A stretch of DNA of 55,592 nucleotides from Mycobacterium sp. 852002-50816_SCH5313054-b (GTDB lineage Bacteria > Actinomycetota > Actinomycetes > Mycobacteriales > Mycobacteriaceae): contig NZ_LZIC01000051.1 in the NCBI RefSeq assembly GCF_001667185.1, forward strand, positions 1-55,592, in the 5' to 3' direction. The notes beneath the pieces were generated by a model, which saw only the letters and a list, made by a program, of their open reading frames with translations, did no database searches and was not told the origin of the DNA. The position numbers and the translations under genes were made by a program. Shown one piece after another: positions 43,621 to 52,608 of the stretch; within the stretch, counting starts at the first letter, position 1; each line of letters opens with the position of its first letter.

Positions 43621-44628
43621 GTGAGTACTCCGGCGACGGTGGTGGCGGGCATTGACTTCGGGGATGCCGCTTTCGCCGCGACCGTGCGCGAGGGCGTCAG
43701 CCGCATCGAGCAGCTGATGGACGACGAGCTGCGCGGCGCCGACGAGGTGATGACCGACTCGCTGACGTACCTATTCAAGGCCGGCGGCAAGCGGTTCCGG
43801 CCGTTGTTCACCGTGTTGTCCGCGCAGCTCGGGCCCAACCCGGACGCGGGGGAGGTGACGATCGCCGGCGCCGTCATCGAGCTGGTGCACCTGGCCACGC
43901 TCTATCACGACGACGTGATGGACGAGGCGGAGGTCCGCCGCGGCACGCCCACGGCCAACGTGCGCTGGGGCAACAACGTCGCGATCCTCGCCGGTGACTA
44001 CCTGTTCGCGACGGCATCTCGGCTGGTGTCGCGGCTCGGGCCCGAGGCGGTGCGGCTCATCGCCGAGACGTTCGCGCAGCTGGTGACCGGCCAGATGCGC
44101 GAGGGCCGGGGCGCCGCCGAAGGGGCGGATCCGGTCGAGCACTACCTGAAGGTGGTGTACGAGAAGACGGCATGCCTGATCTCCGCGGCGGGCCGGTTCG
44201 GCGCGATGTTCTCGGGCGCCGACGGCGACCAGGTGGAGCGGCTGAGCCGGGTGGGCGGCATCGTGGGCACCGCTTTCCAGATTTCCGACGACATCATCGA
44301 CATCGACAGCGACTCGCACGAGTCCGGCAAGCTGCCCGGGACGGACGTCCGCGAAGGGGTGCACACCCTGCCGATGGTGTACGCGCTGCGCGAGCCGGGG
44401 CCCGAGGCCGCGCGGCTGCGCGAGCTGCTGTCCGGGCCCGTCACCGATGACGAGGCGGTGGCCGAGGCTTTGACGCTGTTGCGTGCGTCACCCGGGATGA
44501 CCAAGGCCAAGCAATTCCTGGCGCAGTATGCGGCCGACGCGCGCCAGGAGCTGGCCCTTTTGCCCGAGGTTCCGGGCCGGCGCGCGATGGAGACGCTGAT
44601 CGACTACACGGTGAGCCGGCACGGTTAA
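43621..44628 (+). CDS. grcC1: Polyprenyl diphosphate synthase GrcC1
   Basis: 335 residues, trans-isoprenyl diphosphate synthase. First Asp-rich motif D-D-V-M-D at residues 97-101 and second D-D-I-I-D near 223-227; G-G-K-R-F-R-P at 55-61 binds diphosphate. It probably makes the long prenyl chain used by MenA. GTG start; TATGTT (43609-43614) lies six bases upstream and could be a -10 for a leaderless message. Expressed divergently from menJ, which acts on the same side chain later. Confidence 0.92.
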   Translation: MSTPATVVAGIDFGDAAFAATVREGVSRIEQLMDDELRGADEVMTDSLTYLFKAGGKRFRPLFTVLSAQLGPNPDAGEVTIAGAVIELVHLATLYHDDVMDEAEVRRGTPTANVRWGNNVAILAGDYLFATASRLVSRLGPEAVRLIAETFAQLVTGQMREGRGAAEGADPVEHYLKVVYEKTACLISAAGRFGAMFSGADGDQVERLSRVGGIVGTAFQISDDIIDIDSDSHESGKLPGTDVREGVHTLPMVYALREPGPEAARLRELLSGPVTDDEAVAEALTLLRASPGMTKAKQFLAQYAADARQELALLPEVPGRRAMETLIDYTVSRHG

Positions 44629-44700
44629 CGGCCTAACGGAACCTCCGGCGCCGTTTCAGGCGTTCAATGAGCGGTAGGTAACGCTCCAAGGAGGACACTG

Positions 44701-45555
44701 ATGACCTGGCATCCGCATGCCAACTGGCTGAAGACCTTCGCCCTGTTGGTCGGTATGTCCGCGTTGATCGTGTTTGTCGGCTCGCTGTTCGGCAGGACGG
44801 CGATGTGGCTGGCGGTGCTGTTCGCCATCGGCATGAACGCCTACACGTACTTCAACAGCGACAAGCTGGCGCTGCGGGCGATGCACGCGCAGCCGGTCTC
44901 CGAGCTGCAGGCTCCGGTGATGTATCGGATCGTGCGCGAGCTGGCCACCTCGGCGCACCAGCCGATGCCCCGGCTGTACATCAGCGACACGAACGCGCCC
45001 AACGCGTTCGCCACCGGGCGCAACCCGCGCAATGCGGCGGTGTGCTGCACCACCGGCATTTTGGGGCTCCTCACCGAGCGCGAGCTGCGCGCAGTGCTGG
45101 GCCATGAGCTTTCGCACGTCTACAACCGCGACATCCTGATCTCCTGCATCGCCGGGGCGATGGCGTCGGTGATCACCGCGCTGTCCTACATGGCGATGTT
45201 CTTCGGCGGCGGAAACCGAGAGGGTGGCAACCCCTTTGCGATGCTCCTGGTTTCGTTGCTGGGGCCGATCGCCGCGACGGTGGTCCGGCTGGCCGTGTCC
45301 CGGTCCCGCGAGTACCAGGCGGACGAGTCGGGCGCCGTGCTGACCGGCGACCCGCTGGCCCTGGCGTCGGCGCTGCGCAAGATCTCCGGCGGCGTTCAGA
45401 TCGCGCCGCTGCCGCCGGAGCCGCAGCTGGCCAGCCAGGCGCACCTGATGATCGCCAACCCGTTCCGCGCGGGCGAGCGGATCGGATCCCTGTTCTCGAC
45501 GCACCCGCCGATCGAGGACCGCATCCGCCGGCTGGAGGAGATGGCGCGGGGATGA
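44701..45555 (+). CDS. htpX: Membrane zinc metalloprotease HtpX
   Basis: 284 residues, M48 family, degrades misfolded membrane proteins. Two N-terminal helices (about 11-30 and 34-50), zinc motif H-E-L-S-H at 135-139, two further helices (about 145-200) and the third ligand in S-R-E-Y-Q-A-D-E. Perfect GGAGG seven bases before ATG 44701. The gap after grcC1 (72 bases) carries no other feature. Its stop overlaps a 36-codon ORF. Confidence 0.94.
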   Translation: MTWHPHANWLKTFALLVGMSALIVFVGSLFGRTAMWLAVLFAIGMNAYTYFNSDKLALRAMHAQPVSELQAPVMYRIVRELATSAHQPMPRLYISDTNAPNAFATGRNPRNAAVCCTTGILGLLTERELRAVLGHELSHVYNRDILISCIAGAMASVITALSYMAMFFGGGNREGGNPFAMLLVSLLGPIAATVVRLAVSRSREYQADESGAVLTGDPLALASALRKISGGVQIAPLPPEPQLASQAHLMIANPFRAGERIGSLFSTHPPIEDRIRRLEEMARG

Positions 45556-45662
45556 ACCAGGCCCAACTGGCCGAAGCGCTCGGCATCAGCCGGGAAGTGG
45601 TTGCGGAGCGTGTGGCTCAGGTCTGCGGCAAGCGGCCGCACATCAGGATCGACGTCGACTGA
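45552..45662 (+). CDS. 36-residue ORF overlapping the htpX stop; possible gene remnant
   Basis: ATG 45552 overlaps the htpX TGA by four bases. The product begins [18 protein letters not shown], which looks like the start of a helix-turn-helix (X-Q-x-x-L-A-x-x-L-G-I-S-R), then turns basic and ends I-R-I-D-V-D. It is too short to be a complete DNA-binding domain. It may be translated by coupling to htpX, or be what is left of an antitoxin-like gene next to the HicB-like gene. Confidence 0.35.
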   Translation: MNQAQLAEALGISREVVAERVAQVCGKRPHIRIDVD

Positions 45663-45684
45663 TAGCCTGCTGACCCGCCAAGTT

Positions 45685-45785
45685 GGTAGCGCATGCGCTA
45701 CCGAATTCGGGGTGCGTCATTTGGTCTGGAGAGCCGGCTCTCCTGGGGGATGGCGACTCGCGAATTCGATAGCGCATGCGGTATC
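45685..45785. promoter_or_regulatory. Operator region of the HicB-like gene: three palindromes
   Basis: Site A, GGTAGCGCATGCGCTACC (45685-45702), is a perfect 18-base palindrome. Site B, GATAGCGCATGCGGTATC (45768-45785), is the same with one mismatched pair. Between them GGAGAGCCGGCTCTCC (45728-45743) is a perfect 16-base palindrome. In addition the 20-base arms 45690-45709 and 45761-45780 are inverted copies of each other (19/20), each joining a palindrome to GAATTCG. The region ends ten bases before the HicB GTG, as expected for autoregulation. Confidence 0.75.
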
Positions 45786-45794
45786 AAATCCCGC

Positions 45795-46149
45795 GTGGGC
45801 CACTACACCTTTCGCGCTGAATGGTCGCGCCATGACAACGAGTACGTCGGTGTGTGCGTCGAACTGCCTTACTTGAGGCGCGAGGCGCCGACCGCCCCTC
45901 AGGCGATCGCCGCAATCGAGGAGGCGCTCGACGAACACCTGAAAAGCCTGCGCGCATGCGGAGACCCCATCCCGACACCGCTTTCCGAACGCAACTACAG
46001 CGGGACGTTCAGCGTCAGAACGTCCCCGGAGCTGCACGCCCGCCTCGCTCTGGAGGCCATCGAGCAAGGGGTTTCGATGAACCAGTGGATCGTTCAGAAG
46101 CTCAGCGGGCGCACGCCGAGCAGCACCTTCGGGCTCCGGCTTCGATTAA
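45795..46149 (+). CDS. HicB-family antitoxin-like protein with a probable 3' frameshift
   Basis: From GTG 45795 the product reads G-H-Y-T-F-R-A-E-W-S-R-H-D-N-E-Y-V-G-V-C-V-E-L-P, the HicB partial RNase H-like fold, then Y-S-G-T-F-S-V-R-T-S-P-E-L-H-A-R-L-A-L-E-A-I-E-Q-G-V-S-M-N-Q-W-I-V-Q-K-L, a ribbon-helix-helix DNA-binding tail. The family ends about here (near 46115). In this sequence the frame has no stop and runs on, antisense through sulP, to 46748; a one-base shift near 46110-46145 would end at TAA 46147-46149. I give that point as the end. No HicA toxin is adjacent, so it is an orphan. Confidence 0.65.
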
Positions 46150-47690
46150 GCCGCGCGTCGATCATCGATGCCGCCGCGCGTCCTCCCCGCGAAGTGCCCC
46201 GTCTCGAGCATGCCCCGGATCACGACCGTGCCGCCGGTGGCCTCGAACTGGCGCTGCCAGTCATCGATCGCCTGATGCGCGGCGTGGTCGAGGTAGTTGA
46301 CCGAAAGATCAACGGTCACAACGGCGCCGGCAGGGATGGACGCCAGCACGCGCGTCAGCCGCGGCAGGGCAAGAAAGGTACACGCCGGCCCCTCGATCAA
46401 CACCCGCCAGTCCTGCCCGACCGTCTCGGCCTCCACTCTGGCCCAGATCACCCGCCATCCGGTCAACGCGATGGCGAGGGCGAGTCCGATCAGCACGCCG
46501 TGCAGCAGGTTGAGGAAAACCACGCTGACGGCGGTCACCACGTATACGGCGAGATCCCCGTGCTTCGTTGCGGTTTCGATGTGCGCCGGCTTCAGCAGCT
46601 GAATGCCGATGACGATCAGCAGCCCGGCCAGCGCCGCGGTCGGGATCTCTTCGACCAGCTCCGCGAAGGGCACGGTGAACAGCAGGATCCAGAAACCGTG
46701 CATGATCGACGAGGCGCGCGACCTGGCGCCCGCGTTGACATTGGTTGAGCTGCGGACGATTACACCGGTGATCGGCAGCCCGCCGATGCTCCCCGACACG
46801 ATGTTCGCGGTGCCCTGCCCGATCAACTCACGGTTGAAATCAGTGCGCGGGCCGTTGTGCATCCTGTCGACCGACACCGCCGACAGCAGGCTTTCGACGC
46901 TGGCGATGAGGGTGACGGTGATTACGCCGATCGCCACCGCGCCCCAGTTGCCGTGCGGCAGATCGGGCAGACGTAGCGCGCTCAGCGGCGACGAATCGAT
47001 CTCGATCCGGCGCACGTGGAACGGGAAGACCAACGAGATGATCGTCACCGCCACGATGGCGACCAGCGGGCCAGGGACGAAGCGCAACCGGGCCGGAACC
47101 CAGCGCCAGGCGACCAGGATGGCGATCACCAGCACGCCCAGCAGCACCCCGGGCCGATGCGAGTCGATGATCTGACCCGGCAGGCCGATGAGGTTATGCC
47201 AGGCCGAGCTCTTGGATTTCCCGCCCAGCAACACGTGCGCCTGTTGCAACGCGATCGTGATCCCGATGCCGGCCAGCATGGCATGCACGACGACCGGTGA
47301 GATCGCCAGGGCTGCGCGCGCAATACGGCTCAGTCCCAACAGAACTTGCAGCACGCCCGCCGCTGCGGTGATCAAACACGTTATCCCCCAACCAAAGTCG
47401 GAGATCAGATCGGCGACCACGACGGTCAGCCCGGCCGCCGGACCGCTGACCTGCAACGGTGATCCGCCGATGGCTCCGGCGATGATGCCGCCGACAATCG
47501 CGGCGATCAGGCCGGCGAGCACCGGGGCGTTCGAGGCGATCGCGATTCCCAGCGACAACGGCAATGCGACCAGGAAAACCACGAGTGAAGACGGCAGGTC
47601 GTGCCGGACAATGGATCTTATCCAGTCGCGCTGTGATCCCTTGTGGGCCTGGTTAATTGTTTGATCGCCGAGCTGTTCGATGTTTTGCAT
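46146..47690 (-). CDS. SulP family anion transporter with STAS domain
   Basis: 514 residues. About eleven or twelve helices from residue ~32 to ~425; the SulP signatures S-L-G-I-A-I-A-S-N-A-P...A-G-L-I-A-A-I-V-G-G and I-V-S-G-S-I-G-G-L-P-I-T-G-V-I-V-R-S-S-T-N-V-N-A-G are clear. The C-terminal ~90 residues form a STAS domain (V-V-T-V-D-L-S-V-N-Y-L-D-H-A). Relatives carry sulfate or bicarbonate; the closest mycobacterial type can be fused to a carbonic anhydrase, absent here. A GCTACG-N4-CGTAGC hairpin (47726-47741) sits 36 bases upstream; the 204-base gap to gpsA shows nothing else clear. Confidence 0.9.
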   Translation of the reverse strand: MQNIEQLGDQTINQAHKGSQRDWIRSIVRHDLPSSLVVFLVALPLSLGIAIASNAPVLAGLIAAIVGGIIAGAIGGSPLQVSGPAAGLTVVVADLISDFGWGITCLITAAAGVLQVLLGLSRIARAALAISPVVVHAMLAGIGITIALQQAHVLLGGKSKSSAWHNLIGLPGQIIDSHRPGVLLGVLVIAILVAWRWVPARLRFVPGPLVAIVAVTIISLVFPFHVRRIEIDSSPLSALRLPDLPHGNWGAVAIGVITVTLIASVESLLSAVSVDRMHNGPRTDFNRELIGQGTANIVSGSIGGLPITGVIVRSSTNVNAGARSRASSIMHGFWILLFTVPFAELVEEIPTAALAGLLIVIGIQLLKPAHIETATKHGDLAVYVVTAVSVVFLNLLHGVLIGLALAIALTGWRVIWARVEAETVGQDWRVLIEGPACTFLALPRLTRVLASIPAGAVVTVDLSVNYLDHAAHQAIDDWQRQFEATGGTVVIRGMLETGHFAGRTRGGIDDRRAA

Positions 47691-47894
47691 CGGTCGCTTC
47701 CGTCGTTAAGTGTGAGGGGGGCTGCGCTACGTCGGCGTAGCTCATTGGCGCACAATCAATTACGACTGCACCAATCGGCAGGCAACAGCCTGGCTACCTC
47801 GTTCGACGGTATGGGGCCGACAAACCGCAGGTCAAGCGAACGGGCCTGCCCCATATCGAATGCAAATATTTTCGTTACGAGTTGTTTGGTTGAC

Positions 47895-48920
47895 TCAGAA
47901 CCCCGAGCCGTGCACCTCGTGCCCGGGAACCTCGACCATCAGGCCGCGGTAAGCCTCCTCGACGCTCGAGCCGTGATTGATCACCGCGTCGACCTCGCGG
48001 GCAATGGGCATGTTCAGGCCAAATTCATTGGCGAACTCCATGATCACGCTGGCGGCCTTGACGCCCTCGGCGACCTGGTTCATCGAGGAGATGATCTCGT
48101 CGATCGGCTTGCCGGCACCCAGTTGTTCGCCGACGTGGCGGTTGCGGCTGCGCTGGCTGGTGCACGTCACAATCAGGTCACCGAGGCCGGCCAGTCCGGG
48201 GAAGGTGTCCGGATCACCGCCCATCGCTACGCCGAGCTTCGTCATCTCCCGCAACGCGCGCGCGATCACCAGCGCGCGGGTGTTTTCGCCGATGCCCAGC
48301 GAGTAGCCCATCCCGACCGAAATGGCGTAGACGTTCTTCAGCGCACCGGCCATCTCGACGCCGACCACGTCGTCGGTGGTGTACACGCGGAAGCGCCGGG
48401 TCCGGAACAACCCGGACAGCCGGGTCGCCAGGTGTTGGTCGGGCATCGCCAGCACGGCGGCGGCGGCGTACCCCTCGCCCACCTCGCGCGCGATGTTCGG
48501 GCCGGCCAGGATGCCGGCCGGGTGACCCGGCAGCACCTCCTCGATGATCTGCGACATCCGCATGTTGGTGCCCTGTTCGAGGCCCTTGACCAGCGACACC
48601 ACCGGAACCCACGGCCGCAGCTCCCTGGCCAGCTCGGTCAGCACGCCCCGGAAGCCATGCGAGGGCACCCCCATCACCACGACGTCGGCGCAGCTGGCCG
48701 CCTCCGCGAAGTCGGTGGTGGCGCGAAGGGTGTCGCTCAGGATGACGTCGTTGCCGAGATAGCGGCTGTTGCGGTGGTCCTCGTTGATGTCCTTGGCGGT
48801 CGCTTCGGAGCGCACCCACTGCAACGTCGGCCCGCGCCGCGCGCAGATGGACGCCACGGTGGTTCCCCAGGAACCTCCGCCGAGGACAACGACCCGGGGT
48901 TCGCGCTTGTCAGCTGCCAT
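47895..48920 (-). CDS. gpdA1: Glycerol-3-phosphate dehydrogenase [NAD(P)+] GpsA (GpdA1)
   Basis: 341 residues. Reduces dihydroxyacetone phosphate to sn-glycerol-3-phosphate for phospholipid synthesis. N-terminal Rossmann motif V-V-V-L-G-G-G-S-W-G-T-T-V-A-S, V-S-L-V-K-G-L-E, A-G-P-N-I-A-R-E-V, the catalytic Lys in G-A-L-K-N-V-Y-A-I-S-V-G-M and D-L-I-V-T-C-T-S-Q-R-S-R-N-R. One of two such genes usual in mycobacteria; equivalent to Rv0564c. Confidence 0.94.
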   Translation of the reverse strand: MAADKREPRVVVLGGGSWGTTVASICARRGPTLQWVRSEATAKDINEDHRNSRYLGNDVILSDTLRATTDFAEAASCADVVVMGVPSHGFRGVLTELARELRPWVPVVSLVKGLEQGTNMRMSQIIEEVLPGHPAGILAGPNIAREVGEGYAAAAVLAMPDQHLATRLSGLFRTRRFRVYTTDDVVGVEMAGALKNVYAISVGMGYSLGIGENTRALVIARALREMTKLGVAMGGDPDTFPGLAGLGDLIVTCTSQRSRNRHVGEQLGAGKPIDEIISSMNQVAEGVKAASVIMEFANEFGLNMPIAREVDAVINHGSSVEEAYRGLMVEVPGHEVHGSGF

Positions 48921-49068
48921 GGCGACCAGCGTATTGCCGACATCGGAGATTTAGAAGCAGTTCACCTCAGTCCAACCCAACGGCCCCAGCGCAGGTGACT
49001 TCGGTCCCTACCTCGACGGCCCGATCTGCCGGATCGTCAAAGTACAGGTCCGCCACGAGGGAGGTTTC

Positions 49069-50544
49069 ATGCCCGGACACGACCGACGGGGCCGCGTATT
49101 CGCGTCGCTGGCCGCGGCCGCTATCGCGGTTTCGGTTGGTTCGCCGGGCGTTGCGGCCGCCGACGGCGGTCGTCCACAGGCCAACCCGGAGGAACGGGCG
49201 GCGGCGATGATACGGCCGGCCGTCATGTATCTCGCCGGCCAGAGCTACGGCGCGGTCCGGCTGCCCGACGGCCAGATCCTGTCGCAATTCGGCCCGGGCA
49301 CCACCGTGCCGTTCATCGCGGCCTGGGCCTGCACCGCGTTCGTCATCAATCCCGACGGGTGGGTGGCCACGGCGGGCCACTGCGTCGATCCCGACAGCGC
49401 CAAGTTACTGATCCTCAAACGGGCGGCCAAGGAATACATCGCCCAGTTTCCCGACGCGCCCGAAGCGCGGAATCCGGCCTCTGCGCTGGAGTGGCTGCAA
49501 AAGAACGCGAAGGTCGAGGGCAACACCGCCGACCGGGGCCCCGAAGTCAGCCTCGCGCTGACGTACGGCACCGGCACCACGGTCGCGGGCAAGGCCGCGG
49601 CCAACGTCGTGGATTTCCGGCCGCTCGGTAAGGGCGACGTCGCGCTGCTCAAGGTGGACAAGCACAACCTGCCGTCGTCGGAGCTGGCCACCGATGCCGA
49701 CGTCAGCATCGGCACCGCGGTTCTTGCGGTCGGCTTCGCGCAGAGCACCGAGAACGTCACCGGACCGTCGCTGGACCCGACGAACAAGAGCGGCACGGTC
49801 AGCAAGAAGTCGACCATGGGGTCCGCCGCGGAGTACGAGATCGACGCCCCGGTCTCCGAGGGCATGAGCGGCGGCCCCACCGTCGCGCTCAACGGCAAGG
49901 TGATCGGGGTGAACAGCTTCGCCCCGATCGGCGAACCGCAACCGTTCAATTTCGTCGCGCCCGCCGACGGCCTGGCCGCGATCCTGGCGAGCAAGGGCGT
50001 CAAGGCGACGCTGGGACCCGCCGACGCGTATTACCGCAAGGGGCTCAAGCATTACTACGCCGGCCAATACACCGAGGCGATCGACGATTTCGACCAGGCC
50101 CTGTCGATGTCCCCCGACTATCCCGGCCTCGCCGAGCTCAGGACGAGCGCGGCCAACCTGCGGCAGCAGCACGGCGATTCCTCGGTGCTCAGTGGTTCAA
50201 ACCTGGTGTGGTACATCGCGGGTGGCGTCGCCCTGGTGCTCGCGGCCGCCGCCGGTCTGGCCTTCATGGTGGTGCGAAACCGTTGGCACCTCGACACCTC
50301 GGCGAAAGCGCCCGGGTTGCGGCTGGTTTCGGGCAAGCGTCCCGGCACCGGAAAACGGGTTTCTGCACGGGCGGGCATCAAACTCGGTGCTGCCCGGCTC
50401 ATCGGCGCGGCGCCGACACACGAGCCGGCGGCACCCCATTTCTGTTCGGGTTGCGGAGCCGAACACCACCCCGCCGAAAAGTTCTGTCCGAACTGCGGCA
50501 ACGAAATACTTGGCGACGAATCCGCTCAGGGAGCCAGCCGCTAA
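49069..50544 (+). CDS. Secreted/membrane trypsin-like serine protease with TPR-like segment, TM helix and C-terminal zinc ribbon
   Basis: 491 residues. Signal peptide to about residue 31 (A-A-A-D-G-G). Trypsin/HtrA-like domain with catalytic H104 (A-T-A-G-H-C), D190 (K-G-D-V-A-L-L) and S267 (E-G-M-S-G-G-P). Residues ~325-360 form one TPR-like hairpin (Y-Y-A-G-Q-Y-T-E-A-I-D-D-F-D-Q-A-L). One membrane helix at ~379-402, then a basic linker and a zinc ribbon with C459/C462 and C473/C476. So the protease faces outward and the ribbon is cytoplasmic. GGGAGG four bases before ATG. Shares CTAA with the convergent monooxygenase stop. Not at this locus in M. tuberculosis as I recall. Confidence 0.85.
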   Translation: MPGHDRRGRVFASLAAAAIAVSVGSPGVAAADGGRPQANPEERAAAMIRPAVMYLAGQSYGAVRLPDGQILSQFGPGTTVPFIAAWACTAFVINPDGWVATAGHCVDPDSAKLLILKRAAKEYIAQFPDAPEARNPASALEWLQKNAKVEGNTADRGPEVSLALTYGTGTTVAGKAAANVVDFRPLGKGDVALLKVDKHNLPSSELATDADVSIGTAVLAVGFAQSTENVTGPSLDPTNKSGTVSKKSTMGSAAEYEIDAPVSEGMSGGPTVALNGKVIGVNSFAPIGEPQPFNFVAPADGLAAILASKGVKATLGPADAYYRKGLKHYYAGQYTEAIDDFDQALSMSPDYPGLAELRTSAANLRQQHGDSSVLSGSNLVWYIAGGVALVLAAAAGLAFMVVRNRWHLDTSAKAPGLRLVSGKRPGTGKRVSARAGIKLGAARLIGAAPTHEPAAPHFCSGCGAEHHPAEKFCPNCGNEILGDESAQGASR

Positions 50545-52028
50545 CCCGCCAGCTGTGCGCGGTCGGCCGCCCGGCCGAACACCATCGCCTCCTCGATCCG
50601 GTCGAACCGGTAATCGATGGCATCGGCGAGATAGTTCTGCCGCACATTCCACGGCCGCTTGGTTCCCGACTTGGGCAGCGCGTGAACCGACCGCTTGACG
50701 TAATTGGCCTGAATGTCCCAGGACGGCTTGACGTCCATCGGCTCGTTGCCCAGGTGCGGATAGGCGTGCGTGTAGCCGTGGGAGGCCATGTGCGCCAGCA
50801 GCTTTGCCGTCGCCCGCGCGGTGATGTCGGCCCGCAGCGTCCACGAGGCGTTCGTGTAACCCACGCACCAGAACAGGTTGGGCACGTCCTCGAGCATGTG
50901 GGCCTTGTAGACGAAGCGGTCGCGGTGATCGATCGCGACGCCGTCCAGGCTGATCGTGGCCCCGCCCAGCGCCTGCAGCTGCAGGCCGGTCGCGGTGACG
51001 ATGATGTCGGCGTCGAGGTGGCTGCCGGATTCGAGCACGATGCCGGTGGCGTCGAAGCCCTCAATCGCGTCGGTGACCACCTCGGCGCGGCCGCCCTTGA
51101 CGGCGTTGTAGAGGTCGGCGTCGGGGATCAGGCACATCCGCTGGTCCCACGGGTTGTACCGCGGCTTGAAGTGGACGTCGACGTCGTAGCCGGCGGGCAG
51201 GTTCTTGATCGCGACCTGGCGTAGCAGCCGCTTCACCAGACCCGGCGCCTTGCGCGACAGGGCGAAGAACGCCGCCTCCGTCAGCGCGCTGTACATCCGG
51301 ATCACCAGATGGGCGGCGTTGCGGGGCAATAGCATCCGGGCCACGGCGGCGACCTTGCCATACTTGGACGCCGAGATCAGATACGTCGGTGAGCGCTGCA
51401 GCATGGTCACTTTCCGGGCGCGTTCCGCCAGCGACGGGATCAGCGTGACGGCGGTGGCGCCGCTGCCGATCACGACGATCTTCTTGCCGGTGTAGTCCAG
51501 ATCCTCGGGCCAGTGCTGGGGGTGCGCGACGGTGCCCGCGAACCGATCGATGCCGGGGAAATCGGGGGTGTAGCCCTCGTCGTAATTGTAGTAGCCGCTG
51601 CCGAAGAACAGGAACCGCGCGCGGTATCGCTTCTCGCTGCCGTCCTGCACGACGGTGACCGTCCAGGTGTCGGTGGACGAATCCCAATCCGCCGACCGCA
51701 CATGGCTGTTGAACCGGATGTGGCGGTCGATGCCGTACTTGCGCGCGGTGGCGGCCAGGTACTCGCGGATGTGCACGCCGTCGGCCACGCCTTCCTTCCG
51801 GGTCCACGGCTCGAACGGAAATGACAGCGTGAAGATGCTGCTGTCGGAGCGAACGCCGGGGTAGCGGAACAGGTCCCAGGTGCCGCCGATCTGCGCGCGC
51901 CGCTCCAGGATGGTGTAGCTCAGACCGGGGTTGCGCTCGGCGATCCGATAGGCCGCGTCGATGCCGGAGATGCCCGCGCCGACGATGATGACGTCGAAGC
52001 GGTCGTCCTGCTGCGGAGTCACGGTCAT
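50541..52028 (-). CDS. Flavin-containing Baeyer-Villiger-type monooxygenase (Rv0565c type)
   Basis: 495 residues. FAD motif V-I-I-V-G-A-G-I-S-G-I near residue 14, F-R-Y-P-G-V-R-S-D-S-S fingerprint region, F-P-G-I-D-R-F-x-G-T-V-x-H-P-Q-H-W-P (BVMO-like fingerprint) and the NADP motif V-V-I-G-S-G-A-T-A-V-T. Oxygenates a ketone or sulfur substrate with NADPH. The M. tuberculosis relative Rv0565c is reported to activate thioamide prodrugs such as prothionamide. It follows yajQ by 19 bases and may be cotranscribed. Confidence 0.92.
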   Translation of the reverse strand: MTVTPQQDDRFDVIIVGAGISGIDAAYRIAERNPGLSYTILERRAQIGGTWDLFRYPGVRSDSSIFTLSFPFEPWTRKEGVADGVHIREYLAATARKYGIDRHIRFNSHVRSADWDSSTDTWTVTVVQDGSEKRYRARFLFFGSGYYNYDEGYTPDFPGIDRFAGTVAHPQHWPEDLDYTGKKIVVIGSGATAVTLIPSLAERARKVTMLQRSPTYLISASKYGKVAAVARMLLPRNAAHLVIRMYSALTEAAFFALSRKAPGLVKRLLRQVAIKNLPAGYDVDVHFKPRYNPWDQRMCLIPDADLYNAVKGGRAEVVTDAIEGFDATGIVLESGSHLDADIIVTATGLQLQALGGATISLDGVAIDHRDRFVYKAHMLEDVPNLFWCVGYTNASWTLRADITARATAKLLAHMASHGYTHAYPHLGNEPMDVKPSWDIQANYVKRSVHALPKSGTKRPWNVRQNYLADAIDYRFDRIEEAMVFGRAADRAQLAG

Positions 52029-52047
52029 CGAAGAACCTCGCTTCCCG

Positions 52048-52539
52048 CTACCGATAGTTGACGAACTGCAGCGCCACGTCCAGGTCGGCCTGCTTCAGCA
52101 TCGCGATGACGGCCTGCAGGTCGTCCCGCTTCTTGCTGGTGACGCGGACCTCGTCGCCCTGGATCTGAGTCTTGACGTTCTTGGGCCCCTCGTCGCGGAT
52201 GAGCTTGGTGATCTTCTTGGCGTTCTCGCTGCTGATGCCCTGCTTGAGGGTGCCGCTGACCTTGTAGGTCTTGCCGGAGGCCTGCGGCTCGCCCGCGTCG
52301 AAGGCCTTCATCGAGATGTCGCGGCGGATCAGCTTCTCCTTGAACACATCGACCGCGGCCCTCACCCGCTCCTCGGTGGACGACGTGAGCTCGATGACCT
52401 CGTCACCCTTCCACTCGATCTTGGTGTCGGTGCCGCGGAAATCGAATCGCGTGGCCAGCTCCTTGGCCGCCTGGTTGAGCGCGTTGTCGACCTCCTGGCG
52501 GTCCACCTTGCTGACGATGTCGAACGATGAGTCAGCCAT
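52048..52539 (-). CDS. yajQ: YajQ family nucleotide-binding protein
   Basis: 163 residues, full family length. Starts [23 protein letters not shown] and has the two RNP-like halves, T-R-F-D-F-R-G-T and [21 protein letters not shown]. Family members bind RNA or nucleotides, including cyclic di-GMP in some bacteria; the role in mycobacteria is not known. GGAAGGG lies upstream of the ATG. Equivalent to Rv0566c. Confidence 0.95.
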   Translation of the reverse strand: MADSSFDIVSKVDRQEVDNALNQAAKELATRFDFRGTDTKIEWKGDEVIELTSSTEERVRAAVDVFKEKLIRRDISMKAFDAGEPQASGKTYKVSGTLKQGISSENAKKITKLIRDEGPKNVKTQIQGDEVRVTSKKRDDLQAVIAMLKQADLDVALQFVNYR

Positions 52540-52608
52540 CCGATCGTTCCCTTCCTCGGGTGCTAGCCGTTTGTGCCTTGTCTACCCGTTCGTTGTAACC
52601 TGTCTGGC

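Noticed and set aside
45693..46748. 351-residue protein containing the HicB domain
   Set aside because: The N-terminal part is encoded by the operator palindromes and the C-terminal 200 residues are antisense to sulP; only the middle resembles a protein family.
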